Notes: generated from the letters alone by a model not told the origin. 44,803 nucleotides of DNA from Hyphomicrobiales bacterium (GCA_013911975.1 JACESF010000029.1:1-44803); one strand, 5' to 3'. Numbered from the stretch's first letter, positions 29,694-38,685 are shown. Numbers and translations are program-made.

Positions 29694-30538
29694 GCCGGCA
29701 CCTCCGACTGGCGATAGCCCTTCACCACCTCGTCCCGCAGCGCCGACCAGATCTCCCGGTGCAGCGCGTGGAAGGCGGGCTCCAGGCGGATCTCGGAAAT
29801 GTCGCGCGGCCGGGGCAGCGCGATGCGCCATTCGCCGATGATGCGCGAGGCCGGGCCCGCGCCCATGATCACCACCCGGTCCGCCAGCGCGATGGCCTCC
29901 TCCAGGTCGTGGGTGACGAACATCACCGCCTTGCGCTCGGCGTTCCACAGGTCCAGCAGCATGTTGCCCATGATCTGCCGGGTCTGGGCGTCGAGCGGGC
30001 CGAACGGCTCGTCCATGAGCAGGATCTTGGGGTCGCGGATCAGCACCTGGGCAAGGCCCACGCGCTTGCGCTGGCCGCCTGACAATTGATGCGGATAGCG
30101 CTCCGCGAAGGCGGCAAGGCCTACCCGTGCGAGCCAGGCGCGCGCCCGCTCGCGGGCCTCGGCCGGGGCGATGCCCGCCACGTCGAGGCCGATGGCGACG
30201 TTCTCCAGCGCGGTCTTCCAGGGAAACAGCGCCTCCGCCTGGAACAGGTATCCCGCGCGCTGGTTGAGGCCCGCCAGGGGCTCGCCGAAGATGGCGACCG
30301 TCCCGGCGCTGGGCACGAGAAGGCCGGCGGCGGCGTTCAGCAAGGTGGACTTCCCGCAGCCCGTCGGCCCGACGATGGCGACGAACTCGCCGTCGGCCAC
30401 GCCGAGGTCCACATTCTCCACCGCCGTGAAGCGCTCCCCGTTCCGCCCCGTGAAGGTGATGCGGACGCCGGACAGGGCCACGGCGCGGCTATGCCGCGCC
30501 TCCCCCGCATGAAGCGGCGCGACGCTTGCTCCTCCCAT
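29690..30538 (-). CDS. ABC transporter ATP-binding protein (SsuB/TauB type)
   Basis: The 282-residue ATPase powers the importer. Walker A is GPTGCGKSTLLNAAAGL, the Q-loop is YLFQAEALFPWKT, the signature is LSGGQRKRVGLAQ, Walker B is ILLMDEPFGPLD, and the switch His is in FVTHDLEEA. The start ATG at 30538 is preceded by GGAGGAG at close spacing; a longer open frame to 31156 has no family similarity. It is the first gene of the operon, so the promoter should lie in 30539-30827. That region is GC-rich, with a 7+2+7 hairpin at 30618-30633, and otherwise shows nothing I can name. Confidence 0.94.
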   Translation of the reverse strand: MGGASVAPLHAGEARHSRAVALSGVRITFTGRNGERFTAVENVDLGVADGEFVAIVGPTGCGKSTLLNAAAGLLVPSAGTVAIFGEPLAGLNQRAGYLFQAEALFPWKTALENVAIGLDVAGIAPAEARERARAWLARVGLAAFAERYPHQLSGGQRKRVGLAQVLIRDPKILLMDEPFGPLDAQTRQIMGNMLLDLWNAERKAVMFVTHDLEEAIALADRVVIMGAGPASRIIGEWRIALPRPRDISEIRLEPAFHALHREIWSALRDEVVKGYRQSEVPA

Positions 30539-30617
30539 CTCTCCTCCGTCCGCGCCGGGGCGCGTTTCCGGGCGGTGCCGCGCACGCGTGCCCGCCGCAT
30601 CTCTTGGCCGCGCCTCC

Positions 30618-30633
30618 TCCCCGTTCGGGGAGC
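30618..30633. promoter_or_regulatory. Short perfect hairpin upstream of the ABC operon
   Basis: CTCCCCG-TT-CGGGGAG is a 7+2+7 inverted repeat about 80 bases before the ATPase start codon. It may be an operator or leader hairpin; there is no other support. Confidence 0.2.
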
Positions 30634-30827
30634 AAAGCAGCGGCAGTGGGAGGAAGTTAGCGGCCCCGCCCGAGAAGGCAAAGGGCCAGCGCCGCGCGCG
30701 CGGAGAGGATCGTCCTGCCTCTATCTTTTTGCAGGTGCACATGGCATCGAGACGCGTCGGCCGCTGCGCGGCGGACCGCCGGATTCGACCCCGGCCTCTC
30801 ATTCCCAATCTGTCAGACCCGGTGCGG

Positions 30828-31181
30828 ATGACCTTCCATCGTCGCCCTTCCACTACCCTGCCCCCGGGGCTCCCGGCCCACGGCGTGGCCCGCGCCGTGA
30901 CGGCGCGCGGGCCAGCGATGGACCGCGACGCGCCGGACATGCGGGTCTGGATCACCCTGACGCAGGGCGCGCAGGCGCACGTGGTGCGCCATGGCCTCCA
31001 TCCCCGGCTGTCGGTGCTGAGCGAGCATGCCGGCCGGTTCGAGAGCATGATGCGCCCGGGAGACCGGGTCGCCCTGTCCGATTCGGCGGGGCTCGATCTT
31101 TTTGTGCTGCGGCGGCGCTTCGTCATCGATGCGCGCGCCAGTACCCTCGAAATCACGCTGGACGTGGCCCAGCCGCTCTGA
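30828..31181 (+). CDS. Small protein of unknown function
   Basis: I do not recognise this protein. From the ATG at 30828 it has 117 residues. The C-terminal 80 look coherent: MRVWITLTQGAQAHVVRHG, then ESMMRPGDRVALSDSAGLDL and a strand-rich ending FVLRRRFVIDARASTLEITL. A small beta-rich domain is suggested. The first 35-40 residues are low in complexity, so translation may start at ATG 30918 (87 residues) or 30939. No clear ribosome site decides. It is divergent from the ABC operon and convergent with the infA paralogue. Amino-acid composition argues for this frame over the opposite strand. Confidence 0.45.
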   Translation: MTFHRRPSTTLPPGLPAHGVARAVTARGPAMDRDAPDMRVWITLTQGAQAHVVRHGLHPRLSVLSEHAGRFESMMRPGDRVALSDSAGLDLFVLRRRFVIDARASTLEITLDVAQPL

Positions 31182-31273
31182 GGCTTTCACCGCGCCCGAG
31201 GCGCGGGACATCACCGGGCCGCAGCCGCCGCCTCGGGCCCGGGCGATGCCGGGCCGTGCGGCGGACAGCCGGA

Positions 31274-31549
31274 TCAGCGGCGACGGAAGTTCTGCTGGCG
31301 GCGGGCGCCGGGCGGGGGCATGGAGCCTTCCGCCTTGTGGCGGAAATTGATGCGTCCACGATCCAGGTCGTAGGGGGACATCTCCACCACGACGCGATCG
31401 CCCTCGATGGTCCGGATACGGTTCTTCTTCATCTTGCCGGCCGCGTAGGCCAGGATCTGATGATCATTGTCGAGCCGCACACGGAAGTTGCCGTCCGGCA
31501 GGACTTCCGTGACCGTTCCCTCAAACTCCAGCAGTTCTTCCTTCGCCAT
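31274..31549 (-). CDS. infA: Translation initiation factor IF-1 paralogue with basic tail
   Basis: The 91-residue protein is an OB-fold IF-1. [59 protein letters not shown] and RGRINFRH match IF-1 throughout. IF-1 normally ends after about 72 residues with this last segment; here about 19 more follow, rich in Arg, Gln and Pro ([19 protein letters not shown]). It follows the DEAD-box helicase gene by 25 bases on the same strand, so both are likely made together. Such extended second copies occur in Hyphomicrobiales and Burkholderiales; I cannot see from this window whether another infA exists. The position suggests a role in cold or stress translation. Confidence 0.93.
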   Translation of the reverse strand: MAKEELLEFEGTVTEVLPDGNFRVRLDNDHQILAYAAGKMKKNRIRTIEGDRVVVEMSPYDLDRGRINFRHKAEGSMPPPGARRQQNFRRR

Positions 31550-31574
31550 ATAGAAGTCTCCAATTGTCGCAAAT

Positions 31575-33110
31575 TCAGCGCGGGCCGCGCGAGCCGGCGT
31601 CGGGCTTGCCGCCGCGAGCCGGAGCGCTCCGCATGAAACCCACAGCCCCGATGCCGGAGCCCTGCGCGGGCGCAGCCTTGCCGCCGCCCCGCTGATCCTC
31701 GCGGCGCTGGCCGGGACGGCCCTCGCCGCGCTGGTCCGGCTTGCGGCCGTCCGCGTGACGCGCGCCGCCGGCCGGCGCATTACGGCCCTCGCCGCGATTG
31801 CCATTGGGCCGGCCCTGCTGCGCACGACCCTCCGAACGACCCTCTTGGCCTTCCCCACCGCGCCCGCCGCGGCCGCGCTGCTGCGCGCCGCCCGGCCGAC
31901 CGGAATTCTGGGGACGACCCTCGTCGCGGCTGCGGCCGGAACCGGCCGGATCCGCCGGAAGCGGCGCGGGCGCCGCGCCCGACTGGGGACGCCGATCCAC
32001 CAGAGGAAGCTGCATCTTGATGAGCTTCTCGATGGACTTCAGGTAGGCGCGCTCCTCGCCGTCGCAGAACGAGATGGCGATGCCCTCGCGCCCCGCGCGG
32101 GCGGTGCGGCCGATGCGGTGAACGTAGGATTCGGGAATGTTCGGCAGATCGAAATTGAAGACGTGGCTGACGCCCGTCACATCGATGCCGCGCGCGGCGA
32201 TGTCGGTGGCGACCAGGGTGCGCACCGTGCCCTCGCGGAAGGCGGCGAGCACGCGGTCGCGCTGGTTCTGGGACTTGTTGCCGTGGATCGCCTCGGCCAC
32301 ATGGCCCGCCTTGGCGAGCGCACGCACCACCTTGTCCGCGCCGTGCTTGGTGCGGGCGAAGACCAGGGCGCGGTCCACCTCCTCGGAGGTGAGCAGCTCG
32401 GCGAGCAGAGCGGGCTTGGCCTGCTTGTCCACCAGGATCACGCGCTGCTCCACCCGGTCGGCGGTCTTCGCCACGGGGGTCACGGCCACGGTGACGGGCT
32501 CGTGCAGCATGGACTTCGCGAGGTCCGCGATGGCACCCGGCATGGTGGCGGAGAAGAACAGGCTGTGGCGCTTGGCCGGCAGCTTGCGCACGATGGCGCG
32601 GATGGCGTGGACGAAGCCCATGTCCAGCATCTGGTCGGCCTCGTCGAGGACGAACACGCTCACCTTGTCAAGAGTGAGGGCGCGGTTGTCCACGAGGTCC
32701 TGGAGGCGGCCGGGGGTCGCCACCAGAACGTCCACGCCCGCATGGAGCGCGCGGATCTGGCGGCCCATGGGCACGCCGCCGATGGCCAGCGCCACCGACA
32801 GGCGCAGGTGACGGCCGAACTTCTCGAAGTTTTCCTGGATCTGGGCGGACAGCTCGCGGGTGGGCGAGAGGATCAGCACCTTCGCCGTCTTGGGCAGCGG
32901 GCGGCCCGGATGGCGGGCGAGGTGATCGAGGATGGGCAGCGCGAAGGCGGCGGTCTTGCCGGTGCCGGTCTGGGCGATGCCGATCAGGTCACGGCCGGAC
33001 AGGATATGGGGGATAGCCTCGGCCTGGATCGGCGTCGGCGTGACATGGCGCTCTTCGGTCAAGGCGCGGACGATAGGCTCGGCAAGGCCGAGTTCGGAAA
33101 AAGAGGTCAA
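31575..33110 (-). CDS. DEAD-box ATP-dependent RNA helicase (RhlE type)
   Basis: This RNA helicase (511 residues from the TTG at 33110) unwinds RNA with ATP. The Q-motif region is [24 protein letters not shown]. Motif I is AQTGTGKT, Ia [36 protein letters not shown] and [12 protein letters not shown]. From about residue 385 the protein becomes a long Arg-Gly-Gln-rich disordered tail ([16 protein letters not shown]), typical of RhlE-like and cold-induced helicases, which binds RNA without sequence preference. The frame opens at a TTG at 33152, but conserved sequence begins at SFSELGL, so the TTG at 33110 is preferred; neither has a good ribosome site. It precedes the IF-1 paralogue. Confidence 0.93.
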   Translation of the reverse strand: MTSFSELGLAEPIVRALTEERHVTPTPIQAEAIPHILSGRDLIGIAQTGTGKTAAFALPILDHLARHPGRPLPKTAKVLILSPTRELSAQIQENFEKFGRHLRLSVALAIGGVPMGRQIRALHAGVDVLVATPGRLQDLVDNRALTLDKVSVFVLDEADQMLDMGFVHAIRAIVRKLPAKRHSLFFSATMPGAIADLAKSMLHEPVTVAVTPVAKTADRVEQRVILVDKQAKPALLAELLTSEEVDRALVFARTKHGADKVVRALAKAGHVAEAIHGNKSQNQRDRVLAAFREGTVRTLVATDIAARGIDVTGVSHVFNFDLPNIPESYVHRIGRTARAGREGIAISFCDGEERAYLKSIEKLIKMQLPLVDRRPQSGAAPAPLPADPAGSGRSRDEGRPQNSGRPGGAQQRGRGGRGGEGQEGRSEGRAQQGRPNGNRGEGRNAPAGGARHADGRKPDQRGEGRPGQRREDQRGGGKAAPAQGSGIGAVGFMRSAPARGGKPDAGSRGPR

Positions 33111-33498
33111 GCTCTGTCTTTCATGCGGCGAACGCCGCTGGCGCGCCGGCAATGCCGCGCGCCGCGCATTCGCGAGGGATATGACACCCCGCGTGGCCTG
33201 GGCTGTCGCAAATCGAATTGAGTATCGGGCAAAACCGACGGGAACGCCTCCGGCGCTCCACCGCTTCCGCTACGCGGCCCGAGGAGCAATCGCTCCGGTC
33301 CAATGGGACACCGCCGATTGCTGCGAGCGCTCATATGGCGCAGATCCATGGAATTTTCAAGACAAAGTCAGTCAGCGGGCCGGGAAACGGTCACAAGTGC
33401 GTGGCAGGAGAAGCGCAAGGGTGGGTTTGCCGGTGGTCCCGGCCAATCTCCCCTTGCGTAAGGCGGCACGGGCGGCGAAATGAGCCGCCGGAGGATTC
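33111..33498. other. 388-base divergent intergenic region between helicase and dedA
   Basis: No gene is supported. The region must hold the promoters of both the helicase (minus) and dedA (plus). Its AT content is higher near 33200-33240 and 33330-33380 than elsewhere, the likely promoter positions. A hairpin at 33471-33489 touches the dedA ribosome site. A long 5' leader upstream of the helicase is possible, as cold-induced helicase genes often have one. Confidence 0.4.
33471..33489 (+). promoter_or_regulatory. Hairpin immediately before the dedA ribosome-binding site
   Basis: GGCGGC-GAAATGA-GCCGCC is a 6+7+6 hairpin, and GGAGG (33490-33494) follows its last base. In the mRNA the stem would abut the ribosome site and could modulate dedA translation. 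The strong GGAGG with 4-base spacing to ATG 33499 fixes the start. Confidence 0.35.
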
Positions 33499-34023
33499 AT
33501 GTTTGACTTTTCTTCGCTGTTGACGGCGACCACCGACTTCGTGCGCGCCAATCAGGAATGGGCGCCGGTCGTGATCTTCGCCGTGGCGTTCGGCGAATCC
33601 ATCGCCCTGCTCTCGCTGTTCGTGCCCGCCACCGCGCTGCTGCTGGGCATCGGCGCCCTCATCGAGGCGAGCGGCATCCCCATGCTGCCCATGTGGCTCG
33701 CCGCGACTTTGGGGGCCGTGCTGGGCGACTGGGTCTCCTACTGGATCGGCTGGCGCTACAAGGACCAGGCGCGCGGCTTCTGGCCGCTCTCGCGCCGCCC
33801 CGATCTCGTGGAGCGGGCGGAAAGCTTCTTCCATCGCTTCGGCTTCTGGAGCGTCGCCATCGGCCGCTTCTTCGGGCCGCTGCGCGCCATTATCCCACTG
33901 GTCGCCGGCATCATGGCCATGCGGCAGATCCCCTTCCAGATCGCCAATATCGGCAGCGCGGCGCTGTGGGCCTTCGCCATGCTGGCGCCGGGCGCGGCGG
34001 CGCTGAAGCTCATGGGGCATTGA
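33499..34023 (+). CDS. DedA-family inner-membrane protein
   Basis: The 174-residue protein is a DedA/VTT-type membrane protein, a family that includes polyprenyl-phosphate and lipid flippases. APVVIFAVAFGESIALLSLFV and PATALLLGIGALIE form the first re-entrant segment with the conserved Glu. LGAVLGDWVSYWIGWRY is the family G-D-x-x-x-Y-x-x-G motif. SVAIGRFFGPLRAIIPLVAG is the second re-entrant segment with its conserved Arg. It is shorter than typical DedA (about 200) but has both halves. It stands next to the glycolipid-type cluster and could recycle a polyprenyl carrier, which is inference only. Confidence 0.9.
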   Translation: MFDFSSLLTATTDFVRANQEWAPVVIFAVAFGESIALLSLFVPATALLLGIGALIEASGIPMLPMWLAATLGAVLGDWVSYWIGWRYKDQARGFWPLSRRPDLVERAESFFHRFGFWSVAIGRFFGPLRAIIPLVAGIMAMRQIPFQIANIGSAALWAFAMLAPGAAALKLMGH

Positions 34024-34114
34024 GGTTCGGCGGACATTGAGGTTCAAGGAGGGCTGAAGCCGCTTCGGCTCCAGCCCGTGTCGGGCCGGGGCCGCTTTGA
34101 CCGGAAGACGAGGA

Positions 34115-36457
34115 ATGCCGGACGCCCTCCCCGCCAGCCTGCCCCGCCGGCTCTATGCCATCGGCGCCACCGCGCTGTTCGCCGTCCTGCTGCTGGGCGC
34201 GCTCACCATCACCCGCTTCGGCTTCCTCGGCGCGTCGCTGGACCCGTCCTGGGCCGCGACGCTGGTGGAGCAGACGGCCGCCGGGGCGAGCCAGGGGCGC
34301 GACGTGATCTTCACGGGCGGCCCGCTCTCCATCCTCTACACCCGCTATTTCCACCCGAGCCTCGCGCCCCTCGCGGTCTTCTTCTCGCTGGTGGTGGTGC
34401 TCGCCTTCCTCCAGGCGGCCTATTTGCTGTTCCGCAACGGGCGCCCGCTGCTGGCCTCCGCGCTGCTCCTGCTGCCCCTGCTGAACCCCACCGCCCATGC
34501 GGACGCCGCCTATTTCGTGCTGCCCCTGCTGTTTGCCGCGGCGCGTCTCCAGGCGCCCGGCCGGGGGACGGTCGCCGGATCGCTGCTGTTCTGCCTCGCG
34601 GTGGCGGGGTTGGTGGCCGCGAAATTCTCCGTGCTGCCCATGGCGGTCCTGTGCGCCCTGGTTCTGGACATCGACGCCATCCGGCGGCGCCAGCCCTTTA
34701 GCCACCTCGTGGGCATCCTGGCGCTTCTGTTCCTGATCTTCCTGGTCACGGGAAGCCGGGCGGAGGACTTCCCCCGCTATCTCGCCATGAGCCTCGACAC
34801 GTCGTCCGGCTATGCCGACGCCATGAGCCTGGAGGGCAATTGGCGGCGGCTGGCGCTGTTCCTCGTGGCCGCGCTCATCCTCGCCGGGGTGATCGTCGCC
34901 AGTACCGTGCGCGGCCTGCGCAAGGGGGCCTCGCCCTTCGTGGAGATCTCGCTGCTGCTGATGATCGGCGGCTATGTCTTCCTGTGCTTCAAGGCCGGTT
35001 TCGTGCGCTTCGACATGCATGAACTGGCGGGATGGGCGGGCCTCGGCTGGGCCACCTGCCTGTTCCTGGCGGTGCGCTGGCCGGGCGAGGCCACCGGCCC
35101 CTCGCGCCGCGCGGCGGCGTGGGCCGCCATCCCGCTCGCCGTCTCGTTCATTGGTGCCGTTCTGGCGCTCAAGGCCGACAAGATGCCGGTGCCCACGCCC
35201 CTGCAACGCATCGAGGCCGGGTGGCAGGAGGTGGTGGCCACCTTCGACGCCGTGACCGATCCGAGCGGCTGGTGGCGCGGTCTGGTGCAAGGGCGGGCGC
35301 AAGCTTTCGCCGCCGTGCGCGCGGCCCATCCCATGCCCCATTTCGAGGGCGGGGTTGACGTGATCGCCTCGGAACAGGCCCGGCTCATCGCCAGCGGCGA
35401 ACTGTTCCTGCCGCGCCCCACGGTGCAGGAATACACGACCTATTCCGCCAAGACGATCGCCGCCAACCGGGCCTTCTTCGAGAGCGACCGGGCGCCCGCC
35501 AACCTGCTCATCAAGCCCGGCTCCATCGACGGTCGCTATCCCACCAGCGCGGAAGGCCCGCTCTGGCCGCTGTTCTTCCGGCTCTACGAGGTGAAGGGCG
35601 AGGCGGACGGGAATGTCTGGATGGTCCGGCGGCCGACGCCGCTGCCCGACCTGCTCGGCCACACGACCCGCGTGGAGACGCGCCTCGACGCGACCCTGCC
35701 CATGGCTCCGGCGGGGCCGGTCTTCGTGCGGATCGACGTGGAGAAGACCTGGCTCGGGAAGATCGCCTCCATCGCCTTCCGCCCGCCCAACCTGCATCTG
35801 CTGGTGACGGCCTCCGACGGCAGCCGCATCCCCTATCGCCTGATCCCCGCCATCGCGCGCGAGGGCTTCCTGCTGTCGCCCGTGTTGGGCACGGATTCCG
35901 CGCTGAAGCTGCTGCTCAACTCGGAGCGGACGCGGGACCTGCTGCCGCAGGTGACGTCCATCTCCGTGGTGACGGAGGGCATCGGCGCGGCCTTCTACAA
36001 GCCGGAGGTCTCCGTCTCCTTCCAGCCGCTGGACATCCCCTATGCCCCGGAGGGCGCGTTCCCGCGCCTCGCGGACATTGCGGGGATCATCGGCGCCAAT
36101 CCCATGAAGCCGCCCATGCTGACGGTGTCGGAGGAAGGCGTGTTCGCCCACGCCCCGACCATGCTCACCCTGCCCACCGAGGGCGCGGACCGGCTGAACG
36201 TGGAATTCGGCCTGCGGCCGGTGGCGAACCCCACGGAAGCAAAACCCGACGGGGTCTGCTTCCGCGTCCTGCCCGCGCAGGGGGACGTGCCGCTGTTCGA
36301 GCGCTGCCTCAATCCCACGGACCAGCCCGGCGACGCCGGGCCGCAATCGGCCCATGTGGCGCTGCCGCCGGGCACGCTCTCCGTGCGGCTGGAGACCACC
36401 TGCCGCGCGGCCTGCGCCTATGACTGGTCCTACTGGTCGCGGGCGGTGCTGAACTGA
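34115..36457 (+). CDS. Large GT-C-like membrane protein with C-terminal periplasmic domain
   Basis: The 780-residue protein is probably a polyprenyl-phosphate-sugar-dependent glycosyltransferase. About ten to eleven membrane segments fill residues 10-350. The first periplasmic loop, GASLDPSWAATLVEQTAAG then GRDVIFTGGPLSILY, has the acidic residue near its start that is usual for GT-C enzymes. From about 360 to 780 there is a soluble part likely to be periplasmic, strand-rich with VFVRIDVEKTWLGKI and LSVRLETTCRAACAYDWSYW near the end, perhaps carbohydrate-binding. ATG 34115 is chosen over an upstream TTG at 34097; GACGAGG is very close to it. It is 91 bases after dedA and converges on gtrA. 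Acceptor and sugar are unknown; no characterised family name is certain. Confidence 0.7.
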   Translation: MPDALPASLPRRLYAIGATALFAVLLLGALTITRFGFLGASLDPSWAATLVEQTAAGASQGRDVIFTGGPLSILYTRYFHPSLAPLAVFFSLVVVLAFLQAAYLLFRNGRPLLASALLLLPLLNPTAHADAAYFVLPLLFAAARLQAPGRGTVAGSLLFCLAVAGLVAAKFSVLPMAVLCALVLDIDAIRRRQPFSHLVGILALLFLIFLVTGSRAEDFPRYLAMSLDTSSGYADAMSLEGNWRRLALFLVAALILAGVIVASTVRGLRKGASPFVEISLLLMIGGYVFLCFKAGFVRFDMHELAGWAGLGWATCLFLAVRWPGEATGPSRRAAAWAAIPLAVSFIGAVLALKADKMPVPTPLQRIEAGWQEVVATFDAVTDPSGWWRGLVQGRAQAFAAVRAAHPMPHFEGGVDVIASEQARLIASGELFLPRPTVQEYTTYSAKTIAANRAFFESDRAPANLLIKPGSIDGRYPTSAEGPLWPLFFRLYEVKGEADGNVWMVRRPTPLPDLLGHTTRVETRLDATLPMAPAGPVFVRIDVEKTWLGKIASIAFRPPNLHLLVTASDGSRIPYRLIPAIAREGFLLSPVLGTDSALKLLLNSERTRDLLPQVTSISVVTEGIGAAFYKPEVSVSFQPLDIPYAPEGAFPRLADIAGIIGANPMKPPMLTVSEEGVFAHAPTMLTLPTEGADRLNVEFGLRPVANPTEAKPDGVCFRVLPAQGDVPLFERCLNPTDQPGDAGPQSAHVALPPGTLSVRLETTCRAACAYDWSYWSRAVLN

Positions 36458-36468
36458 GGCGCGCGCAC

Positions 36469-36496
36469 GCGCAACTCGGGTGTTCCCGCGTTGCGC
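36469..36496. terminator. Hairpin at the convergent end of the GT-C gene and gtrA
   Basis: GCGCAAC and GTTGCGC form a 7-bp outer stem; after one T-C mismatch an inner CGGG/CCCG stem closes on the loop TGTT. It fills the 54-base gap between two converging stop codons, so a bidirectional terminator is likely although there is no strong T-run. Confidence 0.55.
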
Positions 36497-36511
36497 CACA
36501 AGTCTTTGGTC

Positions 36512-36907
36512 TCAGCCCGCGCGGCGGAACGAGAAGTGCTTGTGCGCGAGGTAGCTGGTGACGATGGGGCTGGCGAGGCCGATGCCATGGGCGATGGTGT
36601 CCGCGTGCCAGGTGAAGCCGAGCGCCGGGAACAGCCACATGGCCAGCGCCACGCTCACCACCCAGATCTGCGCCAGCGCCACGAGGTTCACGAGGAAGAA
36701 GCGGAAATACTGGCCGCCCGCATGGCCCCCCTCCCCGTCGAACACATATTTGCGGTTCAGCAGGAAGGCCACCGTCATCCCGAACGGATAGGCGATGACC
36801 ACCGCCCATTCGAAGTCGATGACGGTGTTGAACAGGATGCGGGCCAGCAGGTTCACGGCCGCCGCGAAACCGCCGATGGCGACGAACAGGACGAATTGAC
36901 GGCTCAT
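36512..36907 (-). CDS. GtrA-family membrane protein, candidate glycolipid flippase
   Basis: The 131-residue protein has four membrane segments: LFVAIGGFAAAVNLLARILF, AVVIAYPFGMTVAFLLN, FLVNLVALAQIWVVSVALAMW and TIAHGIGLASPIVTSYLAH. LNRKYVFDG and the ending HKHFSFRRAG are family hallmarks. GtrA proteins are thought to help move polyprenyl-linked sugars across the inner membrane; the mycobacterial member Rv3789 is encoded next to dprE1 and has been linked to arabinose-lipid export or arabinosyltransferase assembly. Here it closes the operon containing dprE1 and dprE2 homologues, 122 bases after the GT-C-like gene. The function as exporter of polyprenyl-phosphoarabinose is inferred from that context. 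Confidence 0.88.
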   Translation of the reverse strand: MSRQFVLFVAIGGFAAAVNLLARILFNTVIDFEWAVVIAYPFGMTVAFLLNRKYVFDGEGGHAGGQYFRFFLVNLVALAQIWVVSVALAMWLFPALGFTWHADTIAHGIGLASPIVTSYLAHKHFSFRRAG

Positions 36908-37029
36908 GGCGCTTGGGCGGCGCGGGCTCCGCGCTCCCCATCCCTCGTTTGACGCTGCGCCCCCGGAGGCGCCGCCGCGCTCTCTATCAGATATTCGCAG
37001 GCCGGTTCACCCGTCTGTTCACCGGGGCG

Positions 37030-38580
37030 TCAGGGCGTTGGCGCGCCGGACGCCTCCCTCCCGCCGCGCCGCCAGTCGGCGACGAGGGTGAGCCCGCAGG
37101 CGACGACCAGCAGGCCGAACGACACCCAGATGGCGGACCACGCATTGCGCAGCAGCGTGGACTTCAGGATGGCGGTCGCCCGGTTCACCGCCCGCGCGAC
37201 GCCGCCCTCGCTCACATGGTGCTGGGGCGCGAGCCCGGTCAGGGCGGCGGGAAGGATGGGGCGCAGATAGGGGTCGCGCAGGTCCGCCGCGAGGCGGTCG
37301 GGGTTGGGATAGGGAATGAAGGCGTGGGGCTGTCCCTTCAGTTCCCGCACGTCGTCCGTGGCGAAGAAGCCGGCGAGCTTCTGCGTCTGCACCATCACCG
37401 TCCCCTGCCGCCAGGCGAGCCCGTCCGGAACCTGGACCATCGCCTTCTGCTCCAGCAGCAGGCCCATCATGGCGAGCCAGAGCGCCACCGCGGCGCCCGC
37501 GCCGCCCAGCTTCCAGCCCCGCAGCCCGTCCGTGAGCCGCACCGCCAGGCCGAGATTGATGGCGATGCCCAGGGCCAGCATGTCCGTATGGCGCGAGGCG
37601 ACCTCGCTGCTGCCGCCCCGGCCATAGGCGAAGATGAGGATGTTGGCATGGACCCACAGCGCCGCCATGACCGGCCCCCACACGGGCGCGTCGCGCTCGG
37701 TCCTGGCGAGGACGAGGCGCAGGAAGACGAGGGCCACCGGCAGGTTCAGCGCCACCATGGCCGGGAGGCTTTCCGGCGCGGGCCAGCTCGCGAACCGCAC
37801 AAGGCCCGCCCAGAACACCGAGAACGAGGCGGCGGCGATGTTGTCCTTGTATTCGAGCTTGGGGATCGCCGCGAGGCAGGCCGCCACCAGCGCCGCATGG
37901 ACCAGGATGCCCGCCACCTCCCGGCCGCTCCGCCGCTCGCCCCTCGCCAGCCGCACCAGCGCCACCACGATGGCTGGCACCAGCGTGATGGCGCCGGACG
38001 CCATGCAGAAATAGGAGGCGAGCGCCAGCACCGTCCCCGCGATCCAGCCGGGCGAGAAGGCCGGGCTGCGGGCGAGGCTCAGATTGGCGGCGACGCCGAA
38101 GAAGATCAGCAGATAGGTGGCCGACTGCATGCCCCACAGGGCGTTCTCCCAGCCGAACGGCACAAGGAACGCCGCCAGGACCAGCAGCACCACCAGCACG
38201 AAGCGCCAGCCCACAAGTCCCGTGGCGAGGCTGCGGGCGAGGAGGAAGACGGTGGCCGCCCGGATGAGGACGCTGAGCAGCATCATCCAGACCGTGTCCC
38301 AATACCCGGCCGTCACGAGGGCGAACAGCCAGACGAGGCGCCCCGCCGCCGGGCGATGCTCGTTGTGGGTGCCGATGATCGCGTCGAGGGTCAGGGTGCC
38401 GTCGAGGAACGGGCGGAACAGCTTCAGCCCCTGCACGTCCCACTCATCCCAGAACGGGATGATGCTGCCATAGGTCTTCACCAGCCAGATCTGCACGCAG
38501 GCGAACACCGCCACCGCACAGATCAGCACGCAAGCCCGCAACTGTGGCGGGCCGATGCGCCCGCCGGTGGATGATGTCAT
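37030..38580 (-). CDS. GT-C-like integral membrane glycosyltransferase, candidate arabinosyltransferase
   Basis: The 516-residue protein has about eleven membrane segments. After the first (ACVLICAVAVFACVQIWL) the periplasmic loop holds IIPFWDEWDVQGLKLFRPFL, an acidic pair of the type used as catalytic residues in GT-C enzymes, followed by GTHNEHRPAAGRLVW. A C-terminal soluble stretch (about 405-470) precedes the last segment (WVSFGLLVVACGLTLVA). These are common features of polyprenyl-phosphate-dependent glycosyltransferases with unknown acceptor. Start is ATG 38580; the frame runs further to 38625 without support. It follows the FAD oxidoreductase gene by 105 bases. Transfer of D-arabinofuranose is a hypothesis from context. 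Confidence 0.7.
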   Translation of the reverse strand: MTSSTGGRIGPPQLRACVLICAVAVFACVQIWLVKTYGSIIPFWDEWDVQGLKLFRPFLDGTLTLDAIIGTHNEHRPAAGRLVWLFALVTAGYWDTVWMMLLSVLIRAATVFLLARSLATGLVGWRFVLVVLLVLAAFLVPFGWENALWGMQSATYLLIFFGVAANLSLARSPAFSPGWIAGTVLALASYFCMASGAITLVPAIVVALVRLARGERRSGREVAGILVHAALVAACLAAIPKLEYKDNIAAASFSVFWAGLVRFASWPAPESLPAMVALNLPVALVFLRLVLARTERDAPVWGPVMAALWVHANILIFAYGRGGSSEVASRHTDMLALGIAINLGLAVRLTDGLRGWKLGGAGAAVALWLAMMGLLLEQKAMVQVPDGLAWRQGTVMVQTQKLAGFFATDDVRELKGQPHAFIPYPNPDRLAADLRDPYLRPILPAALTGLAPQHHVSEGGVARAVNRATAILKSTLLRNAWSAIWVSFGLLVVACGLTLVADWRRGGREASGAPTP

Positions 38581-38685
38581 GCCCCGTTCGCGGCGATCCG
38601 CGGCGACGCTGCCGCCGCGGATCACCCCCGCCCCAATGAACCCCGCGTGATTTTACCTTCGCAGCGCGCGGGCACCAACGCCAAA

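Noticed and set aside
30813..31214. Minus-strand open frame of 133 residues opposite the small unknown gene
   Set aside because: Arg/His/Gln-rich and without strand or helix pattern; the plus-strand frame is more protein-like.
34010..36499. A minus-strand open frame of about 829 residues opposite the large GT-C-like gene
   Set aside because: Composition is Gln/Arg/His/Gly-rich like other shadows; the plus strand has regular hydrophobic segments.
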